64,000 nucleotides of DNA from CAZPKH01 sp964587165 (GTDB lineage Bacteria > Bacteroidota > Bacteroidia > Bacteroidales > Muribaculaceae): positions 1-64,000 of the forward strand of contig CAZPKH010000002.1 of the NCBI GenBank assembly GCA_964587165.1, written 5' to 3'. Both the position numbers and the translations under genes were made by a program. The notes beneath the pieces are model-generated. The model made no database searches. It was not told the DNA's origin and saw only the letters and a program-made list of their open reading frames with translations. Of this stretch, positions 7,314-15,696 are shown in pieces. Each line of letters opens with the position of its first letter. Within the stretch, counting starts at the first letter, position 1.

Positions 7314-8124
7314 ACAGATCATTTTAACTTCGATAGCTGTCGTAATGCTTTGGGGATGCTCCTCAGAGTCGGCAGCCACAGCCGACGCATTGCTCTCGCA
7401 GGCTGAATCCGCCTTAAGTTCCGGAGACTACCGCATAGCCCTTGATCTCACCGATTCCATTCAGCGAGCATTCCCCACCGATGCCTCGGCCCGAAGAGCC
7501 GCCAACCATCTTCACGCCCAAGCAATGGTAGGATATACTCAGGCTGAGCTGGCCGCTACCGACTCGCTGATACTCGACCTGCAGGCCGAAGCCGACTCAC
7601 TGCAGCGCTCAGTCACAACTATCAGTGTGCCCGGGTCAGAATCATATATTGTAGCCACCGCCGACCGTAATTACTCGCGTCTCGGGACATTCGACGGCCT
7701 TCACGGCCGCCTCTCTCCTGATAGGCAGCTGATACTTGTTTCGTCGACGTCATCGCCGCTTGGCCATAAAAGTATCGTGATAAAAGCCGGGGGCGAGCAG
7801 ATAGCATCCAGCGCCGTAGCGCCCGACGGCGAGCTCAACCGCCGGGAGAAGACAGGTGAGATTGTACATCACACCGGCACGATGGCCGATTCTATCGCCA
7901 GATTTATTGCTCAGCATCGGGATCTTCCGGTCACACTGCGATTTGAAGGAGGTTCCTCTGCTAAAGAGATAAACCTTTCGGGCGATATGGTTCGATCCAT
8001 AGCCGTCCTGTCAGGGTATCGCGACATCTACCGCCGGCTGCAGCTTCTTCTGCTTGAGCGCGAACGCCTCACACGTCAGCTCGACGTGGCTCGCAACCAG
8101 GTAGCACGCACCACACCCGATTGA
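7294..8124 (+). CDS. Lipoprotein of unknown function
   Basis: A 276-residue protein with a lipoprotein signal (IAVVMLWGC, Cys22). A helical TPR-like stretch follows (about 25-80), with motifs such as ALSSGDYRIALDLTDSIQ. A middle part is probably beta-rich, and a C-terminal helix rich in Leu, Arg and Glu (about 245-272) may form a coiled coil. The start lies inside the end of relA (20-base overlap), indicating cotranscription and probably coupling with the ppGpp synthetase. It should be anchored in the outer or inner membrane facing the periplasm. No Pfam family was recognised and no function can be assigned. Confidence 0.75.
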   Translation: MYSAQIKQIILTSIAVVMLWGCSSESAATADALLSQAESALSSGDYRIALDLTDSIQRAFPTDASARRAANHLHAQAMVGYTQAELAATDSLILDLQAEADSLQRSVTTISVPGSESYIVATADRNYSRLGTFDGLHGRLSPDRQLILVSSTSSPLGHKSIVIKAGGEQIASSAVAPDGELNRREKTGEIVHHTGTMADSIARFIAQHRDLPVTLRFEGGSSAKEINLSGDMVRSIAVLSGYRDIYRRLQLLLLERERLTRQLDVARNQVARTTPD

Positions 8125-8151
8125 TTTTCAACCTAATCATTACCATAACAT

Positions 8152-8445
8152 ATGCTCAAACACATTGTAATGTTTCGCTTCAAAGGCGATGCCGACGAGC
8201 GGCGACAGACCGCAGCTGAATTTTCAGAATCATTACTCGCACTGACAGGCAGAATCGGTGCCCTCAAATCAATAGAAGTAGGCATCAATGAAAACCCCGC
8301 CGAGCAGTTCGACTTAGTTCTCACGGCCGTAGTCGATTCGATCGACACATTGCCGCTCTATGCAAATCACCCCGAACACGTAGCGGCAGTATCGCGTGTG
8401 AAATCAAGAATCGAAAGTCGCGCCTGCGTCGATTATACAATTTAA
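8152..8445 (+). CDS. Dabb-domain protein (stress-responsive dimeric alpha/beta barrel)
   Basis: A 97-residue protein beginning MLKHIVMFRFK, the hallmark opening of the Dabb family (PF07876), and with the family pattern of a beta-alpha-beta ferredoxin-like fold (LPLYANHPEHVAAV near residues 65-78). Such proteins form small dimeric barrels; their biochemical role in bacteria is mostly unknown. It is 27 bases after the lipoprotein gene on the same strand. Its stop codon shares bases with the menE stop on the other strand (TTAA, 8442-8445). Confidence 0.85.
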   Translation: MLKHIVMFRFKGDADERRQTAAEFSESLLALTGRIGALKSIEVGINENPAEQFDLVLTAVVDSIDTLPLYANHPEHVAAVSRVKSRIESRACVDYTI

Positions 8446-9416
8446 CGACGGAGAAGTTTTCCCGAGGAGGTGCGGGGGAGTGAGCTGTGGATGTTGATCC
8501 GGCGCGGGAGCTCATGCGGTGCCAGATACCGGCGCAGCTGCGAGACTATCTCCTCCGCAGGAAGAGGCACCTCGCTTTCGATCTCGAGAGTAACTATACA
8601 CCCCCATTTGTCGGATGGTGCGCTTCCTACATAGAACACCGTACCCTCCGGCAGGAATGGCGCAATACGTTGCTCCAGCTCCTCGGGGTGAATCTTCAGA
8701 CCTCCGGAGATAATTACGTTGTCGGCTCTCCCCAGCCAGCGGAAACGGGTAGGGGAGAGCAGCTCGACCATATCGTTCGTCTGAAGCGACCGCCATGTGA
8801 AGTCCGGCGAATCGATACGCAGACACCCCCTTTCATCCGTGGCAAAAGAAATCCCCGGCAGAGCCGTGTAGCAGTCTTCGCCGCGGGTTATGCTGCGGAG
8901 AGCTACGTGCGAGCACGTCTCGGTCATGCCGTATGTAGCGTACGCCTCAAGCGGTGCTTTGCGCAGCATTTCAGCCTGAGCAGCCGAACAGGGTGCTCCC
9001 CCGACGATCAGATTGCGCAGATGAATATCCGATTGACTCAACACCTCGATCAATCCTTCTATCTGAGCAGGCACAATCGGCAGAAGATCAATTGAGACGG
9101 ATATCTGTCCGAGCGAGGCCAACGGACGCGACGACGGCTCTTCGACCGTAAGATGTGCGCCTGATACTTCAGCACGCACCGCCATCATCTTTCCGGCGAT
9201 ATACTCAATCGACAGCGGGCAGTGAAGCCGTGAGTCCGGACCGATGCCGAAGGCCCGGCATGTGGCACGCGCTGAGGCTTCCATATCGGCGCGTGGAAGC
9301 AATATACGCTTCGGCCGACCTGTCGATCCCGAAGTATGTGCTTCGATGCAATCAATCGACCTGTCGCGCCACAGATGCAGGAAAGCGCTCAGTTGACTAT
9401 CGGAGACAGATCCCAA
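8442..9416 (-). CDS. menE: o-Succinylbenzoate-CoA ligase (MenE), compact form
   Basis: A 324-residue member of the AMP-binding (ANL) family, last gene of the men operon. The ATP-binding P-loop SGSTGRPK is only about 30 residues from the N-terminus. The A5-like region ATYGMTETCSH and the hinge and C-terminal lid (GRADNVIISGGLKI, then LPRTSSGKLLRR at the end) are present, including the catalytic Lys near the C-terminus. MenE activates o-succinylbenzoate to its CoA thioester. The protein lacks about 100 residues that precede the P-loop in E. coli MenE. Shortened forms are known in Bacteroidetes, so this is probably functional. The start overlaps the 3' end of menC by 28 bases. Confidence 0.85.
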   Translation of the reverse strand: MGSVSDSQLSAFLHLWRDRSIDCIEAHTSGSTGRPKRILLPRADMEASARATCRAFGIGPDSRLHCPLSIEYIAGKMMAVRAEVSGAHLTVEEPSSRPLASLGQISVSIDLLPIVPAQIEGLIEVLSQSDIHLRNLIVGGAPCSAAQAEMLRKAPLEAYATYGMTETCSHVALRSITRGEDCYTALPGISFATDERGCLRIDSPDFTWRSLQTNDMVELLSPTRFRWLGRADNVIISGGLKIHPEELEQRIAPFLPEGTVFYVGSAPSDKWGCIVTLEIESEVPLPAEEIVSQLRRYLAPHELPRRINIHSSLPRTSSGKLLRR

Positions 9417-10435
9417 TGCGATTGCTGATTATACGAGAGCCTGTCGCCGCAAAGCGTGAGCGGCGAAGGGATATTGTTGGTATATAACGCGCCTGTTCCG
9501 AGGCCCTGAGGCATCGTTACGCGCATCTCGGCTGCCAATTGCGCTATGGCATTCAGCCCTATGTTCGATTCAAGAGCCGATGTGAGCCACCAACCGATAT
9601 GGCGTTCATCAGCGAGCTCTGCCCAGCGGCGCGCCCCAGTCAGGCCGCCGCAGAGAGTAGGCTTTAGAATGACATATGCCGGGTGTATCTCATCGAGCAG
9701 ACGGCACATTGCTGCCTCACCGCTTACACCTATCAGCTCCTCGTCGAGGGCTATCGGAATAGGGCTCTCGCGGCACAGGCGTGCCATGTCGGCCCACAAG
9801 CGTCGGGCTATCGGCTGCTCGATAGAGTGTATTGAGAAGCGCGAGAGACGTTCGAGGCGATCCATCGCCTCATACGCTCCGAAAGCACAGTTTGCATCAA
9901 GGCGTATCTCAAGTACATCGGGGCCGAATGCTTCGCGGATATGCTGCAACAGCCTAAGCTCACCATCAAAATCGATACCACCTATCTTCAGCTTGAGGCA
10001 TCGGAAACCGGCTGCGAGCTTATCGTTGATGCGTGCCAGCATCTGATCCTCGGAACCCATCCATATCAGACCATTGATAGTAAGGGCGCCCACACCGTTG
10101 TACCATGGGGTATCGTAAATCTGACGCTTCCCGCCATTTTTAAGATCGGCAAGAGCCGTCTCAACCCCGAAGCGTATTGAGCTCCATCCGCGCAGTATCT
10201 TGGCATCTACGGCATTGATCGTACGGCATGTATGAGCCAGAATCTTTTCATAATACTGATTATCCTCAGGGCTCAGACCTTCAAGCGGGGCACACTCGCC
10301 GATACCGAAAATCTCCGGTGTCGCCTCGTCCCATACGCGAATATACCACACCTTATGGGTGCGCATCACCGAGCGCGATGTGCGAGCCTGCTCCCGGAAG
10401 CAGAGCGTATAGGGAATATAGTCAGCGTAAAGCAT
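9389..10435 (-). CDS. menC: o-Succinylbenzoate synthase (MenC), enolase superfamily
   Basis: A 348-residue enolase-superfamily protein. The catalytic and metal-binding set is visible in order: KLKIG (Lys-x-Lys), LDANCAF, SIEQPI, ALDEEL and ILKPTL. It dehydrates SHCHC to o-succinylbenzoate in menaquinone synthesis. It shares one base with the end of menB and overlaps menE at the other end, so the three genes are tightly coupled. Confidence 0.92.
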   Translation of the reverse strand: MLYADYIPYTLCFREQARTSRSVMRTHKVWYIRVWDEATPEIFGIGECAPLEGLSPEDNQYYEKILAHTCRTINAVDAKILRGWSSIRFGVETALADLKNGGKRQIYDTPWYNGVGALTINGLIWMGSEDQMLARINDKLAAGFRCLKLKIGGIDFDGELRLLQHIREAFGPDVLEIRLDANCAFGAYEAMDRLERLSRFSIHSIEQPIARRLWADMARLCRESPIPIALDEELIGVSGEAAMCRLLDEIHPAYVILKPTLCGGLTGARRWAELADERHIGWWLTSALESNIGLNAIAQLAAEMRVTMPQGLGTGALYTNNIPSPLTLCGDRLSYNQQSHWDLSPIVN

Positions 10436-11253
10436 CAGCCGGGGAATTTCGGGAACTTGTCGAAATCAGGATCGCGCTTCTCCAAAAAAGCATTCTTACC
10501 CTCCTGAGCCTCCTCCATGAGGTAGAACATCAGCGTGGCGTCGCCGGCAAACTCCATCAGACCGTGCTGACCGTCGAGCTCGGCGTTGAGGGCACGCTTG
10601 ATCATACGTATAGCCATAGGCGAGCGCTGAAGTATCGTCTCGGCCCACTCCATTGTTTCGTCCTCAAGGCGGTCGAAAGGCACAACTTTGTTTACCATCC
10701 CCATAGCCTCGGCCTCGTGCGCCGTGTACTGACGGCACAGAAACCATATCTCGCGAGCTTTTTTCTGACCCACACAGCGAGCCAGATACGACGAACCGAA
10801 TCCTGCGTCAAAGCTCCCTACCTTGGGACCCGTCTGCCCGAAGCGAGCATTATCGGAAGCTATGGTGAGGTCGCACACCACATGGAGCACATGCCCTCCG
10901 CCGATAGCAAAACCGTTGACCATCGCAATCACGGGCTTGGGCAGCGAGCGTATGGCTTTGTGCAGATCGAGCACATTGAGTCGCGGCACGCCGTTGGCAT
11001 CGACATAACCGCCTGTGCCTTTCACACGCTGGTCGCCGCCGGAGCAGAATGCCTTATCGCCGGCGCCGGTGAGTATGACGACAGCTATATCTTGTGCCTC
11101 ACGGCAGTAGGCCACAGCATCAAGCATCTCAAAAACGGTGGTGGGCCGGAAAGCATTGCGCACCTCAGGGCGGTTAATGGTGATTTTAGCTACACGTCCG
11201 CAACGGTCGAAGAGTATATCTTCGTATTCCTTGATAGTAGTCCAGGTTCTCAT
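10435..11253 (-). CDS. menB: 1,4-Dihydroxy-2-naphthoyl-CoA synthase (MenB)
   Basis: A 272-residue crotonase-fold enzyme. AFCSGGDQRVKG, GFAIGGGHVLHVVCDL (oxyanion-hole glycines), FGQTGPKVGSFD and a C-terminal RDPDFDKFPKFPG tail are strongly typical of MenB. It closes the second naphthoquinone ring. It starts seven bases after the stop of the MBOAT gene, although in most Bacteroidetes operons the gene before it is menD. Confidence 0.95.
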   Translation of the reverse strand: MRTWTTIKEYEDILFDRCGRVAKITINRPEVRNAFRPTTVFEMLDAVAYCREAQDIAVVILTGAGDKAFCSGGDQRVKGTGGYVDANGVPRLNVLDLHKAIRSLPKPVIAMVNGFAIGGGHVLHVVCDLTIASDNARFGQTGPKVGSFDAGFGSSYLARCVGQKKAREIWFLCRQYTAHEAEAMGMVNKVVPFDRLEDETMEWAETILQRSPMAIRMIKRALNAELDGQHGLMEFAGDATLMFYLMEEAQEGKNAFLEKRDPDFDKFPKFPG

Positions 11254-11260
11254 AAGGTAA

Positions 11261-12751
11261 TCAATATTGGAGATAGATGAAAGGTACGATTTCGCTCTGA
11301 CGCACCTGTATTATTATGAAAAGCACAATGGCAAAGAGTACTGCCTGCACGATAAAGTTGGCGGCGACATATCTCTGTTTCAGCTCGCGCAGCCAGCGCC
11401 AAGGTGCAAAATGTATCGTGAAGCCGAACACTATAGCCGCTACAACGGTAATATATGCGTTGATAAACTGCGGGGCAACCCCAAGATGGAAGTCGTGAAG
11501 CATCTGATGGGTCATCTCGCCGACTTTCTCCATAGAGCTGGCGCGGAATATCATGAAGGTGAGTGCCACAAGGTTGAATGTCACAAAAATATTGAACGCC
11601 ATCCGCCACCAAGAGCCGCTTTTCGATTTGGGAAGATTGGGAAACAGCTGCTTGATCTCCTTGTGAATGATCAGGAACACGCCGTGGAATGTACCCCAAA
11701 GCACATACATCCACGAAGCTCCGTGCCATAAGCCGCCTATCACCATGGTGGTCATCTGATTGAAAGCCTTGCGCGGGCGCGAGCACCGGTTGCCTCCAAG
11801 CGGTATGTATATATAGTCGCGCAGCCACGTAGAGAGCGATATATGCCAGCGCCGCCAGAACTCAGTGGGGCTCTGCGACTTGAACGGTGCGCGGAAGTTG
11901 TCCATGAATCGATAACCTAACAGCAAGGCAATTCCGATAGCCATGTCGGAGTATCCGGAGAAGTCGCAGTATAGCTGAAGCGTGAAACCGTATACCCCCA
12001 GCAGATTCTCAAACCCGGAGTATAGCGAGGGGTTATCGAAGATTCGATCTACAAAGTTTCCGCCGAGGAAATCGGCCACCACAACTTTCTTCACAAGCCC
12101 GGCGATTATCAGAAAAAGCCCTTCGCCCACCATGGCGTGGGTGGCTTGCGGATTCTCTTTCACCTGCGGCAGCATATCCTTGGCACGCACCACCGGGCCG
12201 GCAAGCAGAGGTGGAAAGAAAGTAAGGAAGAAACAATAGTCCAGAAAACTTTTGCACGGCTCGATATGCCGCCGGTAAATATCCACTATATAGCTGATAG
12301 AGCGGAAGGTGAAAAAGGAGATGCCAGCAGGAAGAATAATATCGAGAGCGTCAAAGCGTGCTGTCGAGAAGGTGTTGATTGTGTCAAGGAGCAGGTTGAA
12401 GTACTTGAAATAGAACAGCATTCCGACATTTACCACAACATTGATCCATACACACATGCGTCGCTCCCACTGCTTGACGGTGTGGCCTAAGATCGACCCC
12501 AAGGCGTAATCAAACACGCAGACTCCGAGGAGCACAAAGCAGTATTCGGCCGACGATTTGTAATAGAAATAAAGCGAGAAGAGTATTACGAATATCTTCT
12601 TTGCCACGGGGTGAGCGGCCAGCAGACGGTAGATGATGATGAAAAATACGAACAGCACCAGAAACAACCCGGTGTTGAAAAGCAGCGGCTGCGATGCGTC
12701 GAAGAGCAACACATCGCGCAGCTTGTCGAGATTCAAAGCAGACAGATTCAT
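11261..12751 (-). CDS. MBOAT-family membrane O-acyltransferase (AlgI/PatA-like)
   Basis: A 496-residue protein with about ten or more membrane segments. The MBOAT signature is clear: FFPPLLAGPVVRAKDMLPQ, CDFSGYSDMAIGIALLLGY, PTEFWRRWHISLSTWLRDYI, YIPLGGNR, and the active-site His in GGLWHGASW. Such enzymes move acyl (usually acetyl) groups from cytoplasmic donors across the inner membrane for O-acylation of exported polymers such as alginate, cellulose or peptidoglycan. The two genes upstream encode SGNH proteins, the usual partners that finish the transfer. Gaps of nine bases (upstream) and seven bases (downstream, to menB) place it in the men operon. The target polymer is unknown. Confidence 0.92.
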   Translation of the reverse strand: MNLSALNLDKLRDVLLFDASQPLLFNTGLFLVLFVFFIIIYRLLAAHPVAKKIFVILFSLYFYYKSSAEYCFVLLGVCVFDYALGSILGHTVKQWERRMCVWINVVVNVGMLFYFKYFNLLLDTINTFSTARFDALDIILPAGISFFTFRSISYIVDIYRRHIEPCKSFLDYCFFLTFFPPLLAGPVVRAKDMLPQVKENPQATHAMVGEGLFLIIAGLVKKVVVADFLGGNFVDRIFDNPSLYSGFENLLGVYGFTLQLYCDFSGYSDMAIGIALLLGYRFMDNFRAPFKSQSPTEFWRRWHISLSTWLRDYIYIPLGGNRCSRPRKAFNQMTTMVIGGLWHGASWMYVLWGTFHGVFLIIHKEIKQLFPNLPKSKSGSWWRMAFNIFVTFNLVALTFMIFRASSMEKVGEMTHQMLHDFHLGVAPQFINAYITVVAAIVFGFTIHFAPWRWLRELKQRYVAANFIVQAVLFAIVLFIIIQVRQSEIVPFIYLQY

Positions 12752-12760
12752 TTCAAGCTG

Positions 12761-14239
12761 TTATTTCGACTGCTGATTACGCCCTAATTCATCGATCAGA
12801 GCCTCGTAGAGCAGACGGCCCATCAGGCGATACCCTTTGGCGGTATGGTGCACGCGGTCAGACGAGAAGTACCCGTTGTTGATCCACGTATTCGAGGCAC
12901 CCTGACCTCCGGCTACTTCATACCAGTCGTACACGGCGATTTTATTATCTTTGCCGTAACGGAGTATCTGGTCGCGCAGCGGAGCGATATTGTTATTGAC
13001 GGCGTAGCTCTTGACGCGCGTAGTGATCTTCTTGTTGACGTAGCTCTTAGTGGATTTACGCCGCCCTTTCTTCCCTTTTTTGCGGGTCGTCACCGGGACC
13101 TTCTTGTAGGAAGTTTTGGTGGAATAGACACTTTTGTGGCACTCCATCGGAGTAGTGAGCAGAATGCGGGTGTCGGGGTTGGCTGAAGATATATCCTTGA
13201 CCAAGCGGTCGATATTTCGGTAGAATGCCTGAGTGTCGAGACGTCCGAACGCCTCGTTTGTGCCAAGCGATATGATCACCAGGTCGGGGTGAAGCGGTGC
13301 AATCCCTTTCCCTATATCGCCGATGGAATTGTATGTGGCATAAGTGGCGCCGTTATTGCCTATCGAATGGTATATCACACCCGGACGATCGCCCGAGAGC
13401 GATGCGCCGAAGATTGTAAGATCGCCCTCCGACGAGAAGCTGAGTGTGATCTGATTCGTCGGCTTGTCGAGGATTATCTGCGTATAGTCGCGCGATGGTA
13501 TGGTTTTGAACCCCACGATGTTTCCCTCGGCATCGGCCACGGAATTTACCGTAAACTTGCCACGGTGGAATATCAGCACAGAGTTGAACGGATCGTAATC
13601 ATCGCGTGCTGAAGTGCCGATTGTGAGGTCGGAGCTGGCCGAGCGTGGAGTGATCGATGTGCCGGTGAAGCCCATGGTGCGACGCCAGGGGTGTTTCATC
13701 AGTTTAACAGCGTCCCAACTGCCGGAGCTGAAGAAGTTGTAGCCGCGTGGCTCGTTGGTGCCCGACATTTTCAGCGGTGTTATGATCCCTAAACCGCCGT
13801 CGCCGTAGTCGTATTGCAGTAGCTCGCGGGTCGTTTCGGTGTTGATGCCTCCCTGCACATGGGAGTCGCCGATATGCACCACTACAAAGTTGTCCTTTGC
13901 GCCGCGGCCCACCTCGGAGTCGAGTTTCGACCAGTCGGCACCGTTGAGCTGTATATGGTTGGTAGCTATGCGGATGAAGTCAGGTATCGGTATGTCGATC
14001 TCGTCGTCGTATTCGATCTGAGGATTTTCGCGCACGTATGTGTCGTCGTTGTCCACAGGGTCGCCCACCACCTCCTCTACCACCTCTTCATCAGAATCCT
14101 CGTCGTCGGGATCAGAAGCGGCTACGGCCGGTTGCGTTTCCGAAGCTATAACTGCAGTGGCGGGTGCTGAGAGCAGCGCAGCCGCAACGACAGCTGTAAA
14201 TATGTGTATATTTCTAATCTTCATGTTAATGCGAATCAT
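12761..14239 (-). CDS. Secreted SGNH/GDSL-like hydrolase or acyltransferase
   Basis: A 492-residue protein with an N-terminal signal sequence (about 1-35). A very acidic linker (about 43-83, rich in Asp and Glu) precedes an SGNH domain. The catalytic blocks are IGDSHVQGG (Ser126), the Gly block around SIGNNGATY, the Asn block SLGTNEAFG, and DRVHHTAKGY near the C-terminus (Asp and His). So the triad looks complete. The start overlaps the previous stop (ATGA, 14236-14239), supporting this ATG; an internal Met six residues in is also possible. It probably works in the periplasm with the MBOAT protein, taking acyl groups to a polymer (compare AlgJ/AlgX, PatB). Confidence 0.85.
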   Translation of the reverse strand: MIRINMKIRNIHIFTAVVAAALLSAPATAVIASETQPAVAASDPDDEDSDEEVVEEVVGDPVDNDDTYVRENPQIEYDDEIDIPIPDFIRIATNHIQLNGADWSKLDSEVGRGAKDNFVVVHIGDSHVQGGINTETTRELLQYDYGDGGLGIITPLKMSGTNEPRGYNFFSSGSWDAVKLMKHPWRRTMGFTGTSITPRSASSDLTIGTSARDDYDPFNSVLIFHRGKFTVNSVADAEGNIVGFKTIPSRDYTQIILDKPTNQITLSFSSEGDLTIFGASLSGDRPGVIYHSIGNNGATYATYNSIGDIGKGIAPLHPDLVIISLGTNEAFGRLDTQAFYRNIDRLVKDISSANPDTRILLTTPMECHKSVYSTKTSYKKVPVTTRKKGKKGRRKSTKSYVNKKITTRVKSYAVNNNIAPLRDQILRYGKDNKIAVYDWYEVAGGQGASNTWINNGYFSSDRVHHTAKGYRLMGRLLYEALIDELGRNQQSK

Positions 14240-15681
14240 TTAAGTTGGAGCCGGAGAGCATCGAAGAGCAGATCGGCCAGACGCTTGCCGCCCTGATGGG
14301 TCAGGTGGATGTAGTCTTTGTTGACGAGCTTCTGCTTCGACCACTCGACCACGGCATCTTCGCCACCCATAGCCTCGCGGGTGTCCCAGAACATGCAGTG
14401 CGCACGCCGGGCGGCATCGCGCTGGGCTGTGATCATGTATGGCGCAGCATCCATCGAGCGCACTTGCGAGCCGCTCTTCTGACCGCGGTCGCCTATACCA
14501 AGGAGCAGTATGTCGGCAGCAGGGTAGCAGGCGCGCACATGGTTGATCACTTTCACCATATTGTTTGAGTAAACGCTATAGTTTTTCTGACCGGCCGACA
14601 TGGCATTTATGCCGAACTCCAGAATAATCAGATCGTAGTTCACGTCGCGAGCCATGGCGCGGCTGAGTCCGGTGGATATTTTGGTGAGTGTGACACCGGA
14701 GAAGCCTCGCGACGACATACAGTCGACGCTCACACCTTTTGTACCGTCGAGCCATACGCCCAAACCCACGAGCTGAGGGTCGGAAGCTTTGACTTCAAAC
14801 GAATCTGTCGGGCCGTCGACCATAATGCACTGCACTGCATCGCTACCCTGCACATTATGATCCTGCCACTCGCCGTTGCCGGTGCGGACGCTTACGGTAG
14901 TGGCGTTTGGCGCGATAAAGAGGAAGCGTGAGCGCGTCCATGACGACAGGTGGGGCTTGTTGACCCCTTTGTAGGTTGAGAGGGCGCTCCCCGTCGGTGT
15001 GAAATATTGCTCCGACAGGCCATAGTAAGCGTCGTTGCCCCCTTTCTTGAGAGCTGAAAATGCTTTCCACCCCGAGCCGCCTTGTTTCACAGTCTGCCTG
15101 AAGCCGGGGAAATCGGAGTGCATATTGACATACCCGACACCCTCGCCGCCATATGCGTCCTGAAGATTGGCGCGGATATCCTGCGAAAAGATGTCGCCCT
15201 CGATATAGCTGTCGCCCACTATAGCTATTCGGGCGAGTCGCCCCGAGCTGAGAGCACGCTTCAGGTTGCGCATCCCGACATTGCCGGTGGTATAATCTTC
15301 GATGGCCACGATATTTCCCACCTTGTTGTTTTTGACCGGCTGAACTACAGTGTCGCGATCCACAAAGTCGGCTATCGAGTCGCGGAACGATTTATCGCCC
15401 GACGACAGACCGGGAGTGTCGTTGACTGCCGGCGTAGAGGTATCGCCCAGACGGGCTTCCTCCTCGAGCTGAAGCAGATACGGGTCGATGCCCGAACGGT
15501 CGGCTGAATCGGAGGATATGGAGTCGGTAGATTCGATGTCGAGTATATCGCTTAGCAGATTGAAATCCTTAACTTTTCCTCCCGACCATTTCTCAAGCGG
15601 AAGGAAAGATATGCCAAAAAGAATGGCTACGGCAATAACGATGATCAGTGCGGCGCGTCCCGCGGCGGTGAAAAATTTCAT
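14236..15681 (-). CDS. Membrane-anchored SGNH/GDSL-like protein
   Basis: A 481-residue protein with a single N-terminal hydrophobic segment (about 10-27) not followed by an obvious cleavage site, so it probably stays anchored in the inner membrane facing the periplasm. A Ser/Asp-rich linker runs to about residue 115. The SGNH domain shows IVGDSYIEGD (Ser158), a Gly block, EFGINAMSAG (Asn block) and KDYIHLTHQGG (Asp, His). It is a paralogue in plan of the next gene, but the linker differs. The pair plus MBOAT resembles alginate- or peptidoglycan-acetylation systems. It starts 15 bases after menF. Confidence 0.85.
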   Translation of the reverse strand: MKFFTAAGRAALIIVIAVAILFGISFLPLEKWSGGKVKDFNLLSDILDIESTDSISSDSADRSGIDPYLLQLEEEARLGDTSTPAVNDTPGLSSGDKSFRDSIADFVDRDTVVQPVKNNKVGNIVAIEDYTTGNVGMRNLKRALSSGRLARIAIVGDSYIEGDIFSQDIRANLQDAYGGEGVGYVNMHSDFPGFRQTVKQGGSGWKAFSALKKGGNDAYYGLSEQYFTPTGSALSTYKGVNKPHLSSWTRSRFLFIAPNATTVSVRTGNGEWQDHNVQGSDAVQCIMVDGPTDSFEVKASDPQLVGLGVWLDGTKGVSVDCMSSRGFSGVTLTKISTGLSRAMARDVNYDLIILEFGINAMSAGQKNYSVYSNNMVKVINHVRACYPAADILLLGIGDRGQKSGSQVRSMDAAPYMITAQRDAARRAHCMFWDTREAMGGEDAVVEWSKQKLVNKDYIHLTHQGGKRLADLLFDALRLQLK

Positions 15682-15696
15682 AATCTCTTCTTTTCC

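Noticed and set aside
14040..14120. Low-complexity Asp/Glu-coding stretch in the SGNH gene as a DNA repeat array
   Set aside because: It is an irregular acidic linker in frame with the protein, without exact repeat units.
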